From Ghiorsea bivora (GTDB lineage: Bacteria; Pseudomonadota; Zetaproteobacteria; Mariprofundales; Mariprofundaceae): a stretch of DNA of 64,000 bases. The translations under genes and the position numbers were made by a program. The stretch is from positions 186,001-250,000 of the forward strand of contig NZ_JQLW01000008.1 of NCBI RefSeq assembly GCF_000744415.1, in the 5' to 3' direction. The notes below the pieces were generated by a model, which had not been told where the DNA came from, did no database searches, and saw nothing but the letters and a program-made list of their open reading frames with translations. Position 1 is the first letter of the stretch. Every line of letters starts with the position of its first letter. Of this stretch, positions 7,806 to 16,692 are shown in pieces.

Positions 7806-10289
7806 TTATCCTTTGACGCGTTTATGAATGAGCAAAGCATTGCCTATAACCAATAAAGAAGAAACAGGCATTGCAATAGCTGCAAACAATGGATGAATCA
7901 TACCACCCATTGCAAGTGGAATAACCAAGATATTGTAGCCCAAGGATAAAGCAAGGTTTTGTTTGATGGTTTTCATGGTTTGTGTGGATAGGCTAAATGC
8001 AGTAGGCAATTTGTTTAAGCCTCCCAACAATACAACATCGGCGGCATGTGCTGAAACATCTGTAGCTTGCCCCATGGCAATGCCAACATCAGCTTGTGTT
8101 AGTGCTGGTGCATCATTCACACCATCACCAACCATACCCACGTGAAAACCTTGGGTTTGCAACGCTTTAATTTTGTCAGCTTTTTCACCTGGTAATACTT
8201 CGGCAATCACTTGAATGGGTTCAAGCGTATCTAACTGTGCAGCAATGGCTTGCGCTGATGCTTTTCGGTCACCGGTGAGTAAACTTACAATCACACCTTG
8301 CGATTGAAGGGCACGAATGACAGAAGATGATTCGTCTCGCAGCTCATCGCCAAGAGCCACCCAAGCTAAGAGCTCTTTATCATTAAAGATAACAACTAAG
8401 GTATGCCCTTGTTGTTCTTCGTGTTGCAGTTGTTTGCTTATTTCATCGGTTAAAACTATACCTTCAGATAAAAGCCAACCCAATGAGCCAACATGTAATA
8501 GCGATCCATTAAAACTTCCTTCAACACCACGCCCTGCAATATTGTTAAATTTTGATAAGTTTTTATCAGTAGGGAAGGGTTCTAGTGCTGAGACAATAGC
8601 TTGGGCCAAGGGATGTTCGGATGCTTGCTCTAAAGCATGAACTTGCGACCATAGTTGGCTTTCATCTTTGACCAAGACTTGCTGGTGTACCACTGTCAAT
8701 TGTCCGTGGGTAAGGGTGCCTGTTTTATCGAAGACGATATGATTAAGATGTAATAATTGTTCCAGTGCGCTGCCGCGTTTGATGAGTACACCCAGTTTTC
8801 CACCAAGGCCTGCACCGATGGAAATTGCCATAGGTGTTGCTAGCCCCAATGCACAAGGGCAGGTAATGATAAGCACGGTGACAGCAGTCATGGTTGCGGT
8901 TGCAAAGTCAGCCTGATTAAACCAATACAAAAATGTCACAGCCGATAAAGCCAAAATAATAGTCACAAACCAAGGCACAATTTTATCTGCAACACCCTGA
9001 ATCTTAACTTTTGAGTCTTGGGCTTGTTCTACAAGTTCTACAATTTGGGATAACACTGATTCATGTCCAAGGTGGGTGGCTTTGATTTTGAGTTGTCCTG
9101 AGATGTTTTGTGTGCCGCCAACGACTTGACTACCTTGTTTTTTGATAAGAGGGCGAGATTCACCAGATATAATGGATTCATCCACTTCGGAGTACCCGTC
9201 CAAGACTTCCCCATCAACGGGTACGCGGTCTCCAGGTTTTATGCGTAAAATATCACCTTGTTTAACAGAGCGAAGCGGAATCAGTTCCTCATCACCATTA
9301 TCATGAATCAACCTTGCAGCACGGGGTAATAATGCCAATAAATGACGCGTGGTTGAGCCTGCTGTTTCACGAGCGGAAGACTCTAAGAAACGCCCAACAA
9401 GTATCAAAAACACAAACATGGAAACCGAATCAAAATAAACATGGTGCTCAACAGTGTCAGGGTTGAAGATGGTAACATAAGAAGACCATAAAAAGCTGGT
9501 GCTGATGCCAATTGAAATGGGTAAATCCATATTGGGTTTAACTGCTTTGATAGACTTCCACGCACCAATAAAAAAAGTACGCCCAGAATAGGCTATACCC
9601 GCAAAGGTAAGTACCATGGAATACCATTCAAACACGGCGCGCCATTCATCGGCAATGCCAAAAAACGAACCGCCATACAAACAAACTGCGGCAGTCATAA
9701 CATTGGCAAATACAAAACCTGCAAATGCCATGCGAAACAGAAGGTCTTGTCGACGAGCTTTATTGGCTTTTTGTTCAAGGTCTTCTTGATAAGGGATAGC
9801 TTGGTAGCCAAGTTTACCCATTACTAGAATAGCTTCGGACAATAACATCTCATCAGGTTTCCAGCGTAGACGAAGACGACGGCGCGTAAGGCTAACATCA
9901 GCAAAAGTGACGGCATCCATGTGTTGCAAGGCTTGTTCGATTAACCAAACACAAGCTGGACAATGGATGCCTTCAATCAATAAGTCAGCTTGGTATGTGC
10001 CATCAGGAAACTGGCGAACAAAGTCAGCTTGAAGCTCTAAGCTATCAAAAAGTTTGGCATCTTCAGGCGCTTGTTCAGGGGTGTTCCAGTCACGTGATTC
10101 TGGTGCGAATTTATAAAATGAATCCAGTCCAGAGTCATGGATAATAGCACATACTTGAGCGCAACCGGTGCAACAAAAATCATGTGATTCATCTTGGATA
10201 TCAGCATGAATAATATTTTGTTTTGTCAGCATTAAACCACAATGAAAACAAGTGCCTTCAAGTGCTTCTGTTGGATTTTGTGTGTTCAC
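7806..10289 (-). CDS. ccoI: Copper-exporting P1B-type ATPase CcoI/FixI
   Basis: 827 aa. Copper ATPase required for loading the cbb3 CuB centre. Visible in order: a Cys-rich N-terminal metal-binding segment (C14-x2-C17, then CCTGC near 39-43), an HMA-like domain with CPAC at 110-113, transmembrane helices, the membrane metal site CPC in TCPCALGLATP (about 475), the phosphorylation motif DKTGTLT (about 518), and the hinge GDGVNDAPAL (about 725). This matches the CcoI/FixI/CtpA branch and not CopA, because of the Cys-rich N-terminal extension and the operon. It sits between ccoH and ccoS with gaps of 12 and 5 nt. Confidence 0.95.
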   Translation of the reverse strand: MNTQNPTEALEGTCFHCGLMLTKQNIIHADIQDESHDFCCTGCAQVCAIIHDSGLDSFYKFAPESRDWNTPEQAPEDAKLFDSLELQADFVRQFPDGTYQADLLIEGIHCPACVWLIEQALQHMDAVTFADVSLTRRRLRLRWKPDEMLLSEAILVMGKLGYQAIPYQEDLEQKANKARRQDLLFRMAFAGFVFANVMTAAVCLYGGSFFGIADEWRAVFEWYSMVLTFAGIAYSGRTFFIGAWKSIKAVKPNMDLPISIGISTSFLWSSYVTIFNPDTVEHHVYFDSVSMFVFLILVGRFLESSARETAGSTTRHLLALLPRAARLIHDNGDEELIPLRSVKQGDILRIKPGDRVPVDGEVLDGYSEVDESIISGESRPLIKKQGSQVVGGTQNISGQLKIKATHLGHESVLSQIVELVEQAQDSKVKIQGVADKIVPWFVTIILALSAVTFLYWFNQADFATATMTAVTVLIITCPCALGLATPMAISIGAGLGGKLGVLIKRGSALEQLLHLNHIVFDKTGTLTHGQLTVVHQQVLVKDESQLWSQVHALEQASEHPLAQAIVSALEPFPTDKNLSKFNNIAGRGVEGSFNGSLLHVGSLGWLLSEGIVLTDEISKQLQHEEQQGHTLVVIFNDKELLAWVALGDELRDESSSVIRALQSQGVIVSLLTGDRKASAQAIAAQLDTLEPIQVIAEVLPGEKADKIKALQTQGFHVGMVGDGVNDAPALTQADVGIAMGQATDVSAHAADVVLLGGLNKLPTAFSLSTQTMKTIKQNLALSLGYNILVIPLAMGGMIHPLFAAIAMPVSSLLVIGNALLIHKRVKG

Positions 10290-10301
10290 AGATGTTAAAG
10301 T

Positions 10302-10862
10302 TTAAAGTGTGATGAAATTAACGATTTTTTCAAGCGTTGTAGGTTCTTCATTGCTTTTACCTTTAATGACTACACGTTTGTTTAACATGTGTTTGTCTTC
10401 ATCTTTGGCAAAAAGGAGGTTCATATCCCAAATGCCAGGTGTTAGCAGTGTTAGCTCTGCCTGATAGACTCCTTCCTTGTCTGTTTCCTTAAGATTAAGC
10501 AGTACATCAGCTTTAGCATCGCTGGGGCGATATGCCCTTAGTTCAGCATGACCATGGCTGATAGGTTGTGCATACTGATCCGTAACAACCAAAGTAATGA
10601 TGCTGGGTTGATTGGCTTGGATGGCATCATCAATTTGTAGGTCAACATTCCACCCGCGCTCTGCTTGTGTTCGATATTGACGGTCAAATTTATTTTGCTG
10701 CAAGCCGTATTTGTAGTATTTTTCAGTGACAAGACCTGGGCTGGTATCAAGTGCTGCTGTTACAAATCCAAAGTTAACAGTAAATACAATGGCAAAAAGT
10801 GCTAGCACTGACCATACATAAGGGCTACGAAAAGCTTTATTTTTTTTATTGGGTTTATTCAT
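10302..10862 (-). CDS. ccoH: FixH/CcoH family cbb3 assembly protein
   Basis: 186 aa. One membrane helix near the N-terminus (SPYVWSVLALFAIVFTVNFG, about residues 13-32) is followed by a periplasmic domain with the FixH signature (SPGLVTEKYYKYGLQQNK at about 40-57 and a later ARLVV-like block, PISHGHAELRAYRP). CcoH is needed for stable cbb3 assembly and contacts CcoN/CcoI in Rhodobacter. It starts 3 nt after ccoG and ends 12 nt before ccoI, a classic ccoGHIS order. Confidence 0.92.
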   Translation of the reverse strand: MNKPNKKNKAFRSPYVWSVLALFAIVFTVNFGFVTAALDTSPGLVTEKYYKYGLQQNKFDRQYRTQAERGWNVDLQIDDAIQANQPSIITLVVTDQYAQPISHGHAELRAYRPSDAKADVLLNLKETDKEGVYQAELTLLTPGIWDMNLLFAKDEDKHMLNKRVVIKGKSNEEPTTLEKIVNFITL

Positions 10863-10865
10863 GGT

Positions 10866-12287
10866 TTAATTTCCTGGTCCAAAGAACATTGATTCATAGG
10901 TTTTAGTAAGCTCAGGATGATCCACAGCTTCTAGTTTAAGTGTGATGGGCTGGCGACCACCACTTAAATTCTTTTGTGGTACTTTTACAAGCAGGTCAAT
11001 TTTTTTCGCTTGCCCACTTGTAAGTTTAAGCACTTTATTGTCGAAGTTGGTAGTGATGCCATCAATACCTGTAACTTTCAGGGTAAAGTTAGCTGCCAAC
11101 TCGGTTTTATTGAGAATAATAGCATGATACATATTCTGAATCGTACGGTCAGACATGACTGTATATGTTGGGCTGCGCTCATGATTTACATTCATGTCCA
11201 AGTCTGCCTTGAAGAATATAGTGTACATAATACCAGTAAATGTAATTGCTGTAGCCAACATATAAATCATAGGTCGTGGGCGTAAAAAACGTTTGCCTGC
11301 TGAAAGGTTGTTTTCTAATTCATGATAGGACATGAAGCGAATCAAACCTTTCTCGCGTCCAACTTTGGTCATAATATCATCACATGCATCAATACATAAA
11401 CCGCAGTTAATACACCCAATCTGACTGCCATCGCGAATATCGACACCTGTTGGGCATACTGATACGCACATATTACAATCTACACAATCACCTTTATCGC
11501 TATTATCTTGTCCTTTTTTAACGCGACCACGTGGTTCGCCACGATGATAATCATAAGTGGTTGTAATCGTATCTTTGTCTGTCATCACCGCTTGAATACG
11601 GGCATAAGGGCAAACCCAGTTGCAAATTTGTTCGCGAACAAAACCAGTGTTGATATAAAATAAAAAGAATACAAACCAAAAGGATACCCACTCGTACACA
11701 TTGTAGTCTAAGTTGAACAACTTAGACCAAGCATTGTCTATACCAGAGAAGTAGCCCAGAAAAGTTACGGAAGTCAGTGTGCAAATGGTAACCCACATCA
11801 AATGTTTAAAGACTTTTTTACGAATTTTCTCTGCGTTCCAAGGCATGGCATCCAGCTTGATGCGTTGGCGAGCAGAGCCTTCGGCCCAACGCTCCGTAAG
11901 GGTCATTAAGTCTGTCCACATGGTTTGTGGGCACATGGTTCCACAAAAAATGCGCCCAGCAATCGCAGTCATGGAGAATAAGAGAATAAATGCAAATAAC
12001 ATCAGCAAAGCAAGAATAAGTAAGTCTTGTGGCCAAATGGTGACATCAAACAAATAAAATTTACGGGCTGGGATATCAAAATAAATGGCTTGTCTACCAT
12101 TCCACGTAAAGTAAGGTAGAATGAAAAAAGGTATTAAAAGTGTTGCCATGGTTAACCATTTAATATTTCTGAACCGCCCAGAAATACGGCGGGCGTGTAC
12201 AGTGGAATCACCCGAATTGATATTCCAAACAGCATAATCCTCATGCTCAATCAAATAATCTGATTTCTTTGTTTGTGTCTCAGGCAT
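10866..12287 (-). CDS. ccoG: Polyferredoxin-like cbb3 accessory protein CcoG/FixG/RdxA
   Basis: 473 aa with several membrane helices. Motifs include CGTMCPQTMW (about 116-125), CNWVCPYARIQ (about 220-230), and a soluble dicluster ferredoxin region with CVDCNMCVSVCP and CINCGLCIDACD (about 265-310). The C-terminal third is an Ig-like FixG domain. CcoG is a membrane protein of cbb3 biogenesis, reported to reduce Cu(II) so that Cu(I) can be delivered. It is the first gene of the assembly run and diverges from the oxidase genes, with about 230 nt of control region between them. Confidence 0.96.
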   Translation of the reverse strand: MPETQTKKSDYLIEHEDYAVWNINSGDSTVHARRISGRFRNIKWLTMATLLIPFFILPYFTWNGRQAIYFDIPARKFYLFDVTIWPQDLLILALLMLFAFILLFSMTAIAGRIFCGTMCPQTMWTDLMTLTERWAEGSARQRIKLDAMPWNAEKIRKKVFKHLMWVTICTLTSVTFLGYFSGIDNAWSKLFNLDYNVYEWVSFWFVFFLFYINTGFVREQICNWVCPYARIQAVMTDKDTITTTYDYHRGEPRGRVKKGQDNSDKGDCVDCNMCVSVCPTGVDIRDGSQIGCINCGLCIDACDDIMTKVGREKGLIRFMSYHELENNLSAGKRFLRPRPMIYMLATAITFTGIMYTIFFKADLDMNVNHERSPTYTVMSDRTIQNMYHAIILNKTELAANFTLKVTGIDGITTNFDNKVLKLTSGQAKKIDLLVKVPQKNLSGGRQPITLKLEAVDHPELTKTYESMFFGPGN

Positions 12288-12350
12288 AATAGCAAATCCT
12301 TCCTTTGTTCTTCATTATGATGAATTTTACCGTATAATACTATTATTGGT

Positions 12351-12370
12351 TGTAATTCATCTAAATTACA
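12351..12370. promoter_or_regulatory. Palindromic candidate operator between ccoG and the oxidase genes
   Basis: TGTAATT-CATCTA-AATTACA is a perfect 7+7 inverted repeat with a 6-nt spacer, in the 232-nt intergenic region shared by the divergent ccoG and the ccoNOQP block. It does not match the FNR consensus. The remainder of the intergenic region is AT-rich, with a possible promoter TTGTTA-N17-TAAAGT (12446-12474) for the plus strand. The binding factor is unknown. Confidence 0.4.
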
Positions 12371-12519
12371 GTTGCGCAAAATCGTATAGAATCTATTTCC
12401 ATAAGTCCAAATATAAAACCATAACCAATGTAGGGAAAATAATGCTTGTTAAAATATTTTAATGGTTTTAAAGTTCCGCCAAGTGAAAAATTCTCGAATG
12501 GAGAAACAGGAGGGATAAT

Positions 12520-12603
12520 ATGCCGTTTATCTTAGGATTTGTTTATTATTTTACGTTTGTTGCGATTGTAGCTATTACATCAATGATAACAGGCGCAGTT
12601 TAA
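12520..12603 (+). CDS. 27-aa single-span membrane peptide upstream of ccoN
   Basis: ATG at 12520 has a strong ribosome-binding site (AGGAGGG, 5 nt spacing). The peptide begins MPFILGFVYYFTFVAIVAI and is almost wholly one membrane helix ending in SMITGAV. It is similar in size and position to accessory one-helix subunits such as CcoM of Pseudomonas stutzeri, but I cannot show homology. It is the first gene of the oxidase transcription unit, 46 nt before the next gene. Confidence 0.65.
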   Translation: MPFILGFVYYFTFVAIVAITSMITGAV

Positions 12604-12649
12604 TATCTAATAAGAGTTAGATGAATTTAATATTAAAAGGAGTTGAGGT

Positions 12650-12844
12650 ATGAATGAAATAGAAAAACCTGGTCATGTCTTGTTCAATGCTGATGCATGG
12701 ATTTTCAATGACCCAGTAGTATTCTGGTCAGTTTTTACTGTGCTGTTTGCGGTTAGCATGGTGATTTATGCTATTCGCGTAGCATTAAAAAAAGCTGAGC
12801 AAGAAAGGTTGGAAAAAGAAAAGAAGGGAGGAACTAACTCGTGA
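12650..12844 (+). CDS. 64-aa one-helix membrane protein upstream of ccoN
   Basis: 64 aa. A soluble N-terminus (MNEIEKPGHVLFNADAWIF), one helix (about residues 22-44, FWSVFTVLFAVSMVIYAI) and a strongly charged tail (KKAEQERLEKEKKGG). The ribosome-binding site GGAGTTGAGG lies close to the ATG. Its stop overlaps the GTG start of ccoN by 4 nt, so the two are translationally coupled. The family is not recognised. It could be an additional cbb3 subunit or assembly factor. Confidence 0.8.
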   Translation: MNEIEKPGHVLFNADAWIFNDPVVFWSVFTVLFAVSMVIYAIRVALKKAEQERLEKEKKGGTNS

Positions 12845-14271
12845 GTTCTGTAGCTGAAAAAGACGAATATAATTACGATATCGTTAAGTTTTGCGTTATC
12901 GTAGGTATTATGATGGGTGTGGTTGGTACGGCCATTGGAACATGGGTTGCATCTGAGTTGGCTTGGCCATTTTTAAACTTTGATGTTGCTGAAATAAGCT
13001 TTGGTCGCCTGCGCCCAGTGCATACCAACACCGTGATTTTTGGTTTTGGTGGGTTCTTATTGTATGGTGCAGGTTTTTATATGGTGCAGCATGCAACACA
13101 TGCACGTGTAGCATTTGAAAAAGTTGCATGGGCAGCTGTATATTTATGGTTGTTTGCCATGGTTTGTATTTGGATTACTTTGCCATTGGGCTGGACACAA
13201 TCCAAAGAGTATCATGAGCCAGAGTGGTGGATTGACATTATCATGGCAGCTTCTTGGGTTTGCATGACGATTTCTTTCTTAGGCACAATTGCAAGACGTA
13301 AGATGTCTCATATCTACGTTGGTCTTTGGTTCTTCATGACCATGTTGTTTATGGTAACTTATATCTTCGTGTTTAACGGTCTTTGTATTCCAGTTGATAT
13401 GACTTTTTCATATTCTGCTTATGCTGGTATTCATGATGCGATGACACAATGGTGGTGGGGACATAACGCGGTTGGTTTCTTCCTAACAGCGGGTTTTATT
13501 GGTGTGATGTATTACTTCGTACCAAAACATGCGAACCGTCCTATTTACTCTTACCGTTTATCAGTGTTGCACTTTTGGTCTTTGACTTTCTTGTATGTAT
13601 GGGTTGGCGCACATCACCTTCACTACACTGCAATTCCTGATTGGACACTTTCTCTAGGTGCTGGTATGTCTATCGCGCTTATCTTCCCATCTTGGGGTGG
13701 TATGATTAACGGTATGATGACCATGTCTGGTGCTTGGGATAAAATTCGTACTGACCCTGTGATGCGCTTCATGGTTGTAGCCCTTGCATTCTACGGTATG
13801 TCTACATTTGAAGGCCCATTGATGGGTACGAAATCTGTGAATGCACTTTCTCACTACACTGACTGGACAGTTGGTCATGTACATTCAGGTGCTTTGGGCT
13901 GGAACGCAATGATTGCGATTGGCGCGATGTATCACATGATTACACGTATGTGGAATACTGAAATGTGGTCTGCAAAACTTGTAAACACACATTTCTGGGT
14001 TCATTTGACAGGTGCAATTTTCTACATCACAGCAATGTGGGGTTCTGGTGTATTGCAAGGTTTGATGTGGCGTGCATTTGATGAGTACGGTAACTTGGTT
14101 TATACCTTTGCTGACTCTGTTGCTGCTATGCATCCTTTCTATGCATTACGTGCACTTGGTGGATTCCTCGTATTCTGTGGCTTCTGCATCATGTTGTTTA
14201 ATACACTAAAAACTATTAGCGCAGTGAAAGCGGGCACAAACGTCATGCTTACAGCTGAAGCTAGAGCATAA
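12841..14271 (+). CDS. ccoN: cbb3 cytochrome oxidase catalytic subunit I
   Basis: 476 aa, normal for CcoN. It holds heme b, heme b3 and CuB and reduces O2 with high affinity. Visible ligand regions: the low-spin heme His in RPVHTNTVIFG (about residue 60), the CuB region WWWGHNAVGFFL (about 203-214), VGAHHLHYTAIPDW (about 257-270, two adjacent His), and the heme ligands in YTDWTVGHVHSGALG (about 341-355). About twelve helices are evident. The start is a GTG overlapping the upstream gene by 4 nt. ccoO follows after 10 nt. Confidence 0.97.
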   Translation: MSSVAEKDEYNYDIVKFCVIVGIMMGVVGTAIGTWVASELAWPFLNFDVAEISFGRLRPVHTNTVIFGFGGFLLYGAGFYMVQHATHARVAFEKVAWAAVYLWLFAMVCIWITLPLGWTQSKEYHEPEWWIDIIMAASWVCMTISFLGTIARRKMSHIYVGLWFFMTMLFMVTYIFVFNGLCIPVDMTFSYSAYAGIHDAMTQWWWGHNAVGFFLTAGFIGVMYYFVPKHANRPIYSYRLSVLHFWSLTFLYVWVGAHHLHYTAIPDWTLSLGAGMSIALIFPSWGGMINGMMTMSGAWDKIRTDPVMRFMVVALAFYGMSTFEGPLMGTKSVNALSHYTDWTVGHVHSGALGWNAMIAIGAMYHMITRMWNTEMWSAKLVNTHFWVHLTGAIFYITAMWGSGVLQGLMWRAFDEYGNLVYTFADSVAAMHPFYALRALGGFLVFCGFCIMLFNTLKTISAVKAGTNVMLTAEARA

Positions 14272-14281
14272 GGAGAATACG

Positions 14282-15127
14282 ATGTCTGAATACAAAAAAG
14301 AAGGTGGAATGATTCGCGGTATTCCTCATGATACCATCGAATCAAACTTACCTATTTTAGCAGTCTTCGTAGCTATCTTGGTAGCGGTGGGTGGTATTGT
14401 GGAGATTATTCCTGCATACCATTTGGAAGATTCTGAGCCGAATGTTGAAGGTGTGCGCCCATTGACGCCACTTGAGCTTGAAGGTTTTGCTATTTTCCGT
14501 CGTGAAGGTTGTTTCTTATGTCACTCGCAAATGATTCGTCCTTTTCGTGATGAAAAAGAACGTTATGGTCACTTCTCGTTAGCGATTGAGTCGGGTTTCG
14601 ACCATAACTACGCTTGGGGTTCAAAACGTACTGGTCCTGACTTGGCACGTGTTGGTCATAAATATACCGATGCATGGCATATTCAACATTTGCGTCATCC
14701 ACGTTCAGTTGTTCCTGAATCTGTAATGCCAAATTACTATTTCTTAGAAGAACGTAAGTTGGATACAAGCTTGACCAAGAAACGTATGGAAGTGTTGGCC
14801 ATGATGAATGTGCCGTATAGCGCTGACGATATTGCGAATTGGGAAGCGGATTTGAAAGCACAAGCTGGCGTTGATGACGGTGAAGGTGAAGATGCTCTTC
14901 GTGCTAGATATGAACGTAAAACTTGGAAGCATGATGGTAAAGTGATTCAGTGGACTGATTCATTTGAACCTACTGAGTTGAATGTACGTGCATTTGATGG
15001 CGATGCTTCTGATGTTACTGAAATGGATGCATTGATTGCATACCTACAGCAGCTTGGTACACATGTTCACTTTGAAGAAGGCGTTGACTATTACCATGAT
15101 AAATTTGGTCAACCTTACCGTGAGTAA
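14282..15127 (+). CDS. ccoO: cbb3 oxidase monoheme cytochrome c subunit II
   Basis: 281 aa. N-terminal membrane anchor (about 25-44) and a single heme c site CFLCHS (about residues 77-82), with a probable Met ligand downstream (SVMPNYYF). It passes electrons from CcoP to CcoN. The C-terminal part (about residues 180-250) is extended compared with short CcoO proteins and is rich in acidic and Trp residues (AQAGVDDGEGEDALRARYE). Ends 3 nt before ccoQ. Confidence 0.96.
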   Translation: MSEYKKEGGMIRGIPHDTIESNLPILAVFVAILVAVGGIVEIIPAYHLEDSEPNVEGVRPLTPLELEGFAIFRREGCFLCHSQMIRPFRDEKERYGHFSLAIESGFDHNYAWGSKRTGPDLARVGHKYTDAWHIQHLRHPRSVVPESVMPNYYFLEERKLDTSLTKKRMEVLAMMNVPYSADDIANWEADLKAQAGVDDGEGEDALRARYERKTWKHDGKVIQWTDSFEPTELNVRAFDGDASDVTEMDALIAYLQQLGTHVHFEEGVDYYHDKFGQPYRE

Positions 15128-15130
15128 TAC

Positions 15131-15283
15131 GTGAGCTTTGGTACGTTAACCATTCTTATATGCCTTTTTACGGCGATTGCCTATGTGGCTTTCTTCCGTA
15201 AAAAGGACGAAGAGTATACAAATCAAAAAAACATTATTTTCGATGAAGATAATGATAATATTTCCGAGGAGGGAAAATCATGA
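15131..15283 (+). CDS. ccoQ: CcoQ-like small subunit of the cbb3 oxidase
   Basis: 50 aa from a GTG start 3 nt after ccoO. One helix (SFGTLTILICLFTAIAYVAF), a basic RKK turn, then an acidic tail (IIFDEDNDNISEEG). This is the CcoQ pattern of Y/F-GTL, helix, basic turn and acidic end. CcoQ stabilises CcoP in the complex in other bacteria. The stop overlaps the ATG of ccoP by 4 nt, and the ribosome-binding site of ccoP (GAGGAGGG) lies inside this gene. Confidence 0.85.
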   Translation: MSFGTLTILICLFTAIAYVAFFRKKDEEYTNQKNIIFDEDNDNISEEGKS

Positions 15284-16377
15284 GTGATCATAACGCTCCA
15301 AATGATGGCAGCACAGGCCATGAGTGGGACGGCATTAGAGAATTAACCAATAAACCACCAACGTGGTGGGCTTGGGGCTTCTATATAGGCCTTACCTTCG
15401 TAACATGTTACTACATCATTTATCCATCAACACCGCTAAACCTTAAGATGCAAAATGCTATTAATAGTATCACGGGAACAGAAATGTTTGTTCACGGACA
15501 CTCGAAAGGTATTATGGGTGTATTGGGCATCAATAAATACTACGAAGGTGAAAACTGGACTCAGTCTGAAATTGATGCATTAAAAGCTAAAGGTTATAAT
15601 GAGCTAACCATTAAAGCTGGCGATCGCAAGTATTTGAATGGCTGGACAGCTATCAATGAAATGCGTGATGATGTAGCTGAAATTGAAGCTGTTCGTGAAG
15701 GTTACATGAAGAAATTGGCAACCATGTCTGCAGATGAAATTATTGCAGATGATGAAATGCGTCAATTTGCATTGGGTCGTTCAGTGGTGTTGTTCGGTGA
15801 TAACTGTGCAGCATGTCATGGCTCTGGTGGTCAAGGTAACTTGAACAAAGCACATCCTGGTGAATCATTTCCAAACTTAACTGATGATGATTGGTTGTAT
15901 GGTGGTTGGACTGCAAAAATCATTGAAACCATTACAGATGGTCGTCAAGCTGAAATGCCTCCTAAAGGTGGGAATGACGAGCTAACTGCATCGGATGTTG
16001 ATAAACTTGCTACATTTATTCATGATGGTTTGTCAACGGGTGATGCTGAGCTTAATGATGATGGTGAGTTGGTGAAAGGTGCTAACAATCCAACATTTGC
16101 AGCTGCAAATGAGCTTTTCCAAGAAACCTGTGCTGGTTGTCATAGTGCAAACGCTAAAGGTTCTATGCTAAATGGAGACTTTGATACAGGTGCTGTAAAC
16201 TTGACTGATGGTATTTGGCGTTTTGGTGGCAATTTAGCAACCATTAAAGAAACCATTACCAACGGACGTAAAGGTACTATGCCTGCATGGGGCGGTCGTC
16301 TTGATGAAACATCAATCAAGATTTTAGCTGTTCGTGTACACCAAATGGGTGGTGGCATGGCTGCTGAGCCTGAATAA
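15280..16377 (+). CDS. ccoP: cbb3 oxidase diheme cytochrome c subunit III
   Basis: 365 aa, somewhat longer than the usual 290-310. An N-terminal CcoP motif (HEWDGIRELTNKPPTWW) leads to one membrane helix. Two cytochrome c domains follow with heme sites CAACHG (about 179-184) and CAGCHS (about 285-290) and probable axial Met in EMPPKGG and TMPAWGG. It accepts electrons from soluble cytochromes. It is the last gene of the oxidase set and is followed 23 nt later by a strong terminator. Confidence 0.97.
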   Translation: MSDHNAPNDGSTGHEWDGIRELTNKPPTWWAWGFYIGLTFVTCYYIIYPSTPLNLKMQNAINSITGTEMFVHGHSKGIMGVLGINKYYEGENWTQSEIDALKAKGYNELTIKAGDRKYLNGWTAINEMRDDVAEIEAVREGYMKKLATMSADEIIADDEMRQFALGRSVVLFGDNCAACHGSGGQGNLNKAHPGESFPNLTDDDWLYGGWTAKIIETITDGRQAEMPPKGGNDELTASDVDKLATFIHDGLSTGDAELNDDGELVKGANNPTFAAANELFQETCAGCHSANAKGSMLNGDFDTGAVNLTDGIWRFGGNLATIKETITNGRKGTMPAWGGRLDETSIKILAVRVHQMGGGMAAEPE

Positions 16378-16400
16378 GTTTTTTAGGCTATTATAAATAG

Positions 16401-16431
16401 AAAAGGCGGCCATATTGGTCGCCTTTTTTTT
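16401..16431 (+). terminator. Intrinsic terminator of the ccoNOQP unit
   Basis: Stem AAAAGGCGGCC / GGTCGCCTTTT (one G-T pair), loop ATATT, then a run of eight T. It lies between ccoP and the next small gene, so the two probably have separate transcripts. Confidence 0.93.
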
Positions 16432-16454
16432 GATATAGTTGTGAGGGTTTGCTG

Positions 16455-16643
16455 ATGAATTTAACTACATTAAAAGCAACGTTGATCGGGTTATTGATGA
16501 TTTGGTTGTTGTTGTTTGCCATTGATTCCATCTTTGGCATTACTTGGCCAAACTATATGATACATAGGGTATTTGTTTGGACACCAACGGCACTGATTGG
16601 TGTGTATTGGTTAACTTTTGGTGGTGCTAAGAAGAAAAAATAA
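16455..16643 (+). CDS. 62-aa two-span membrane protein, unknown
   Basis: Start chosen at ATG 16455. The sequence shows two hydrophobic segments (about residues 8-26, LIGLLMIWLLLFAIDSIFG, and 37-53) separated by WPNYMIHRVFVW, and a basic end (GGAKKKK). No family was recognised. The IS1595-like element inserted immediately after its stop codon, which overlaps the 8-bp target duplication. The gene is therefore intact but probably lost its native downstream sequence. Confidence 0.7.
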   Translation: MNLTTLKATLIGLLMIWLLLFAIDSIFGITWPNYMIHRVFVWTPTALIGVYWLTFGGAKKKK

Positions 16644-16692
16644 AAGTTTGGGTCTGTCCTTGATATCTAGAAATAGTTATGGTGGGGGCAGT

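Noticed and set aside
12361-12420. FNR box upstream of ccoN
   Set aside because: No TTGAT-N4-ATCAA or close match; only TTGCGCAA, which is not a known O2-control site.
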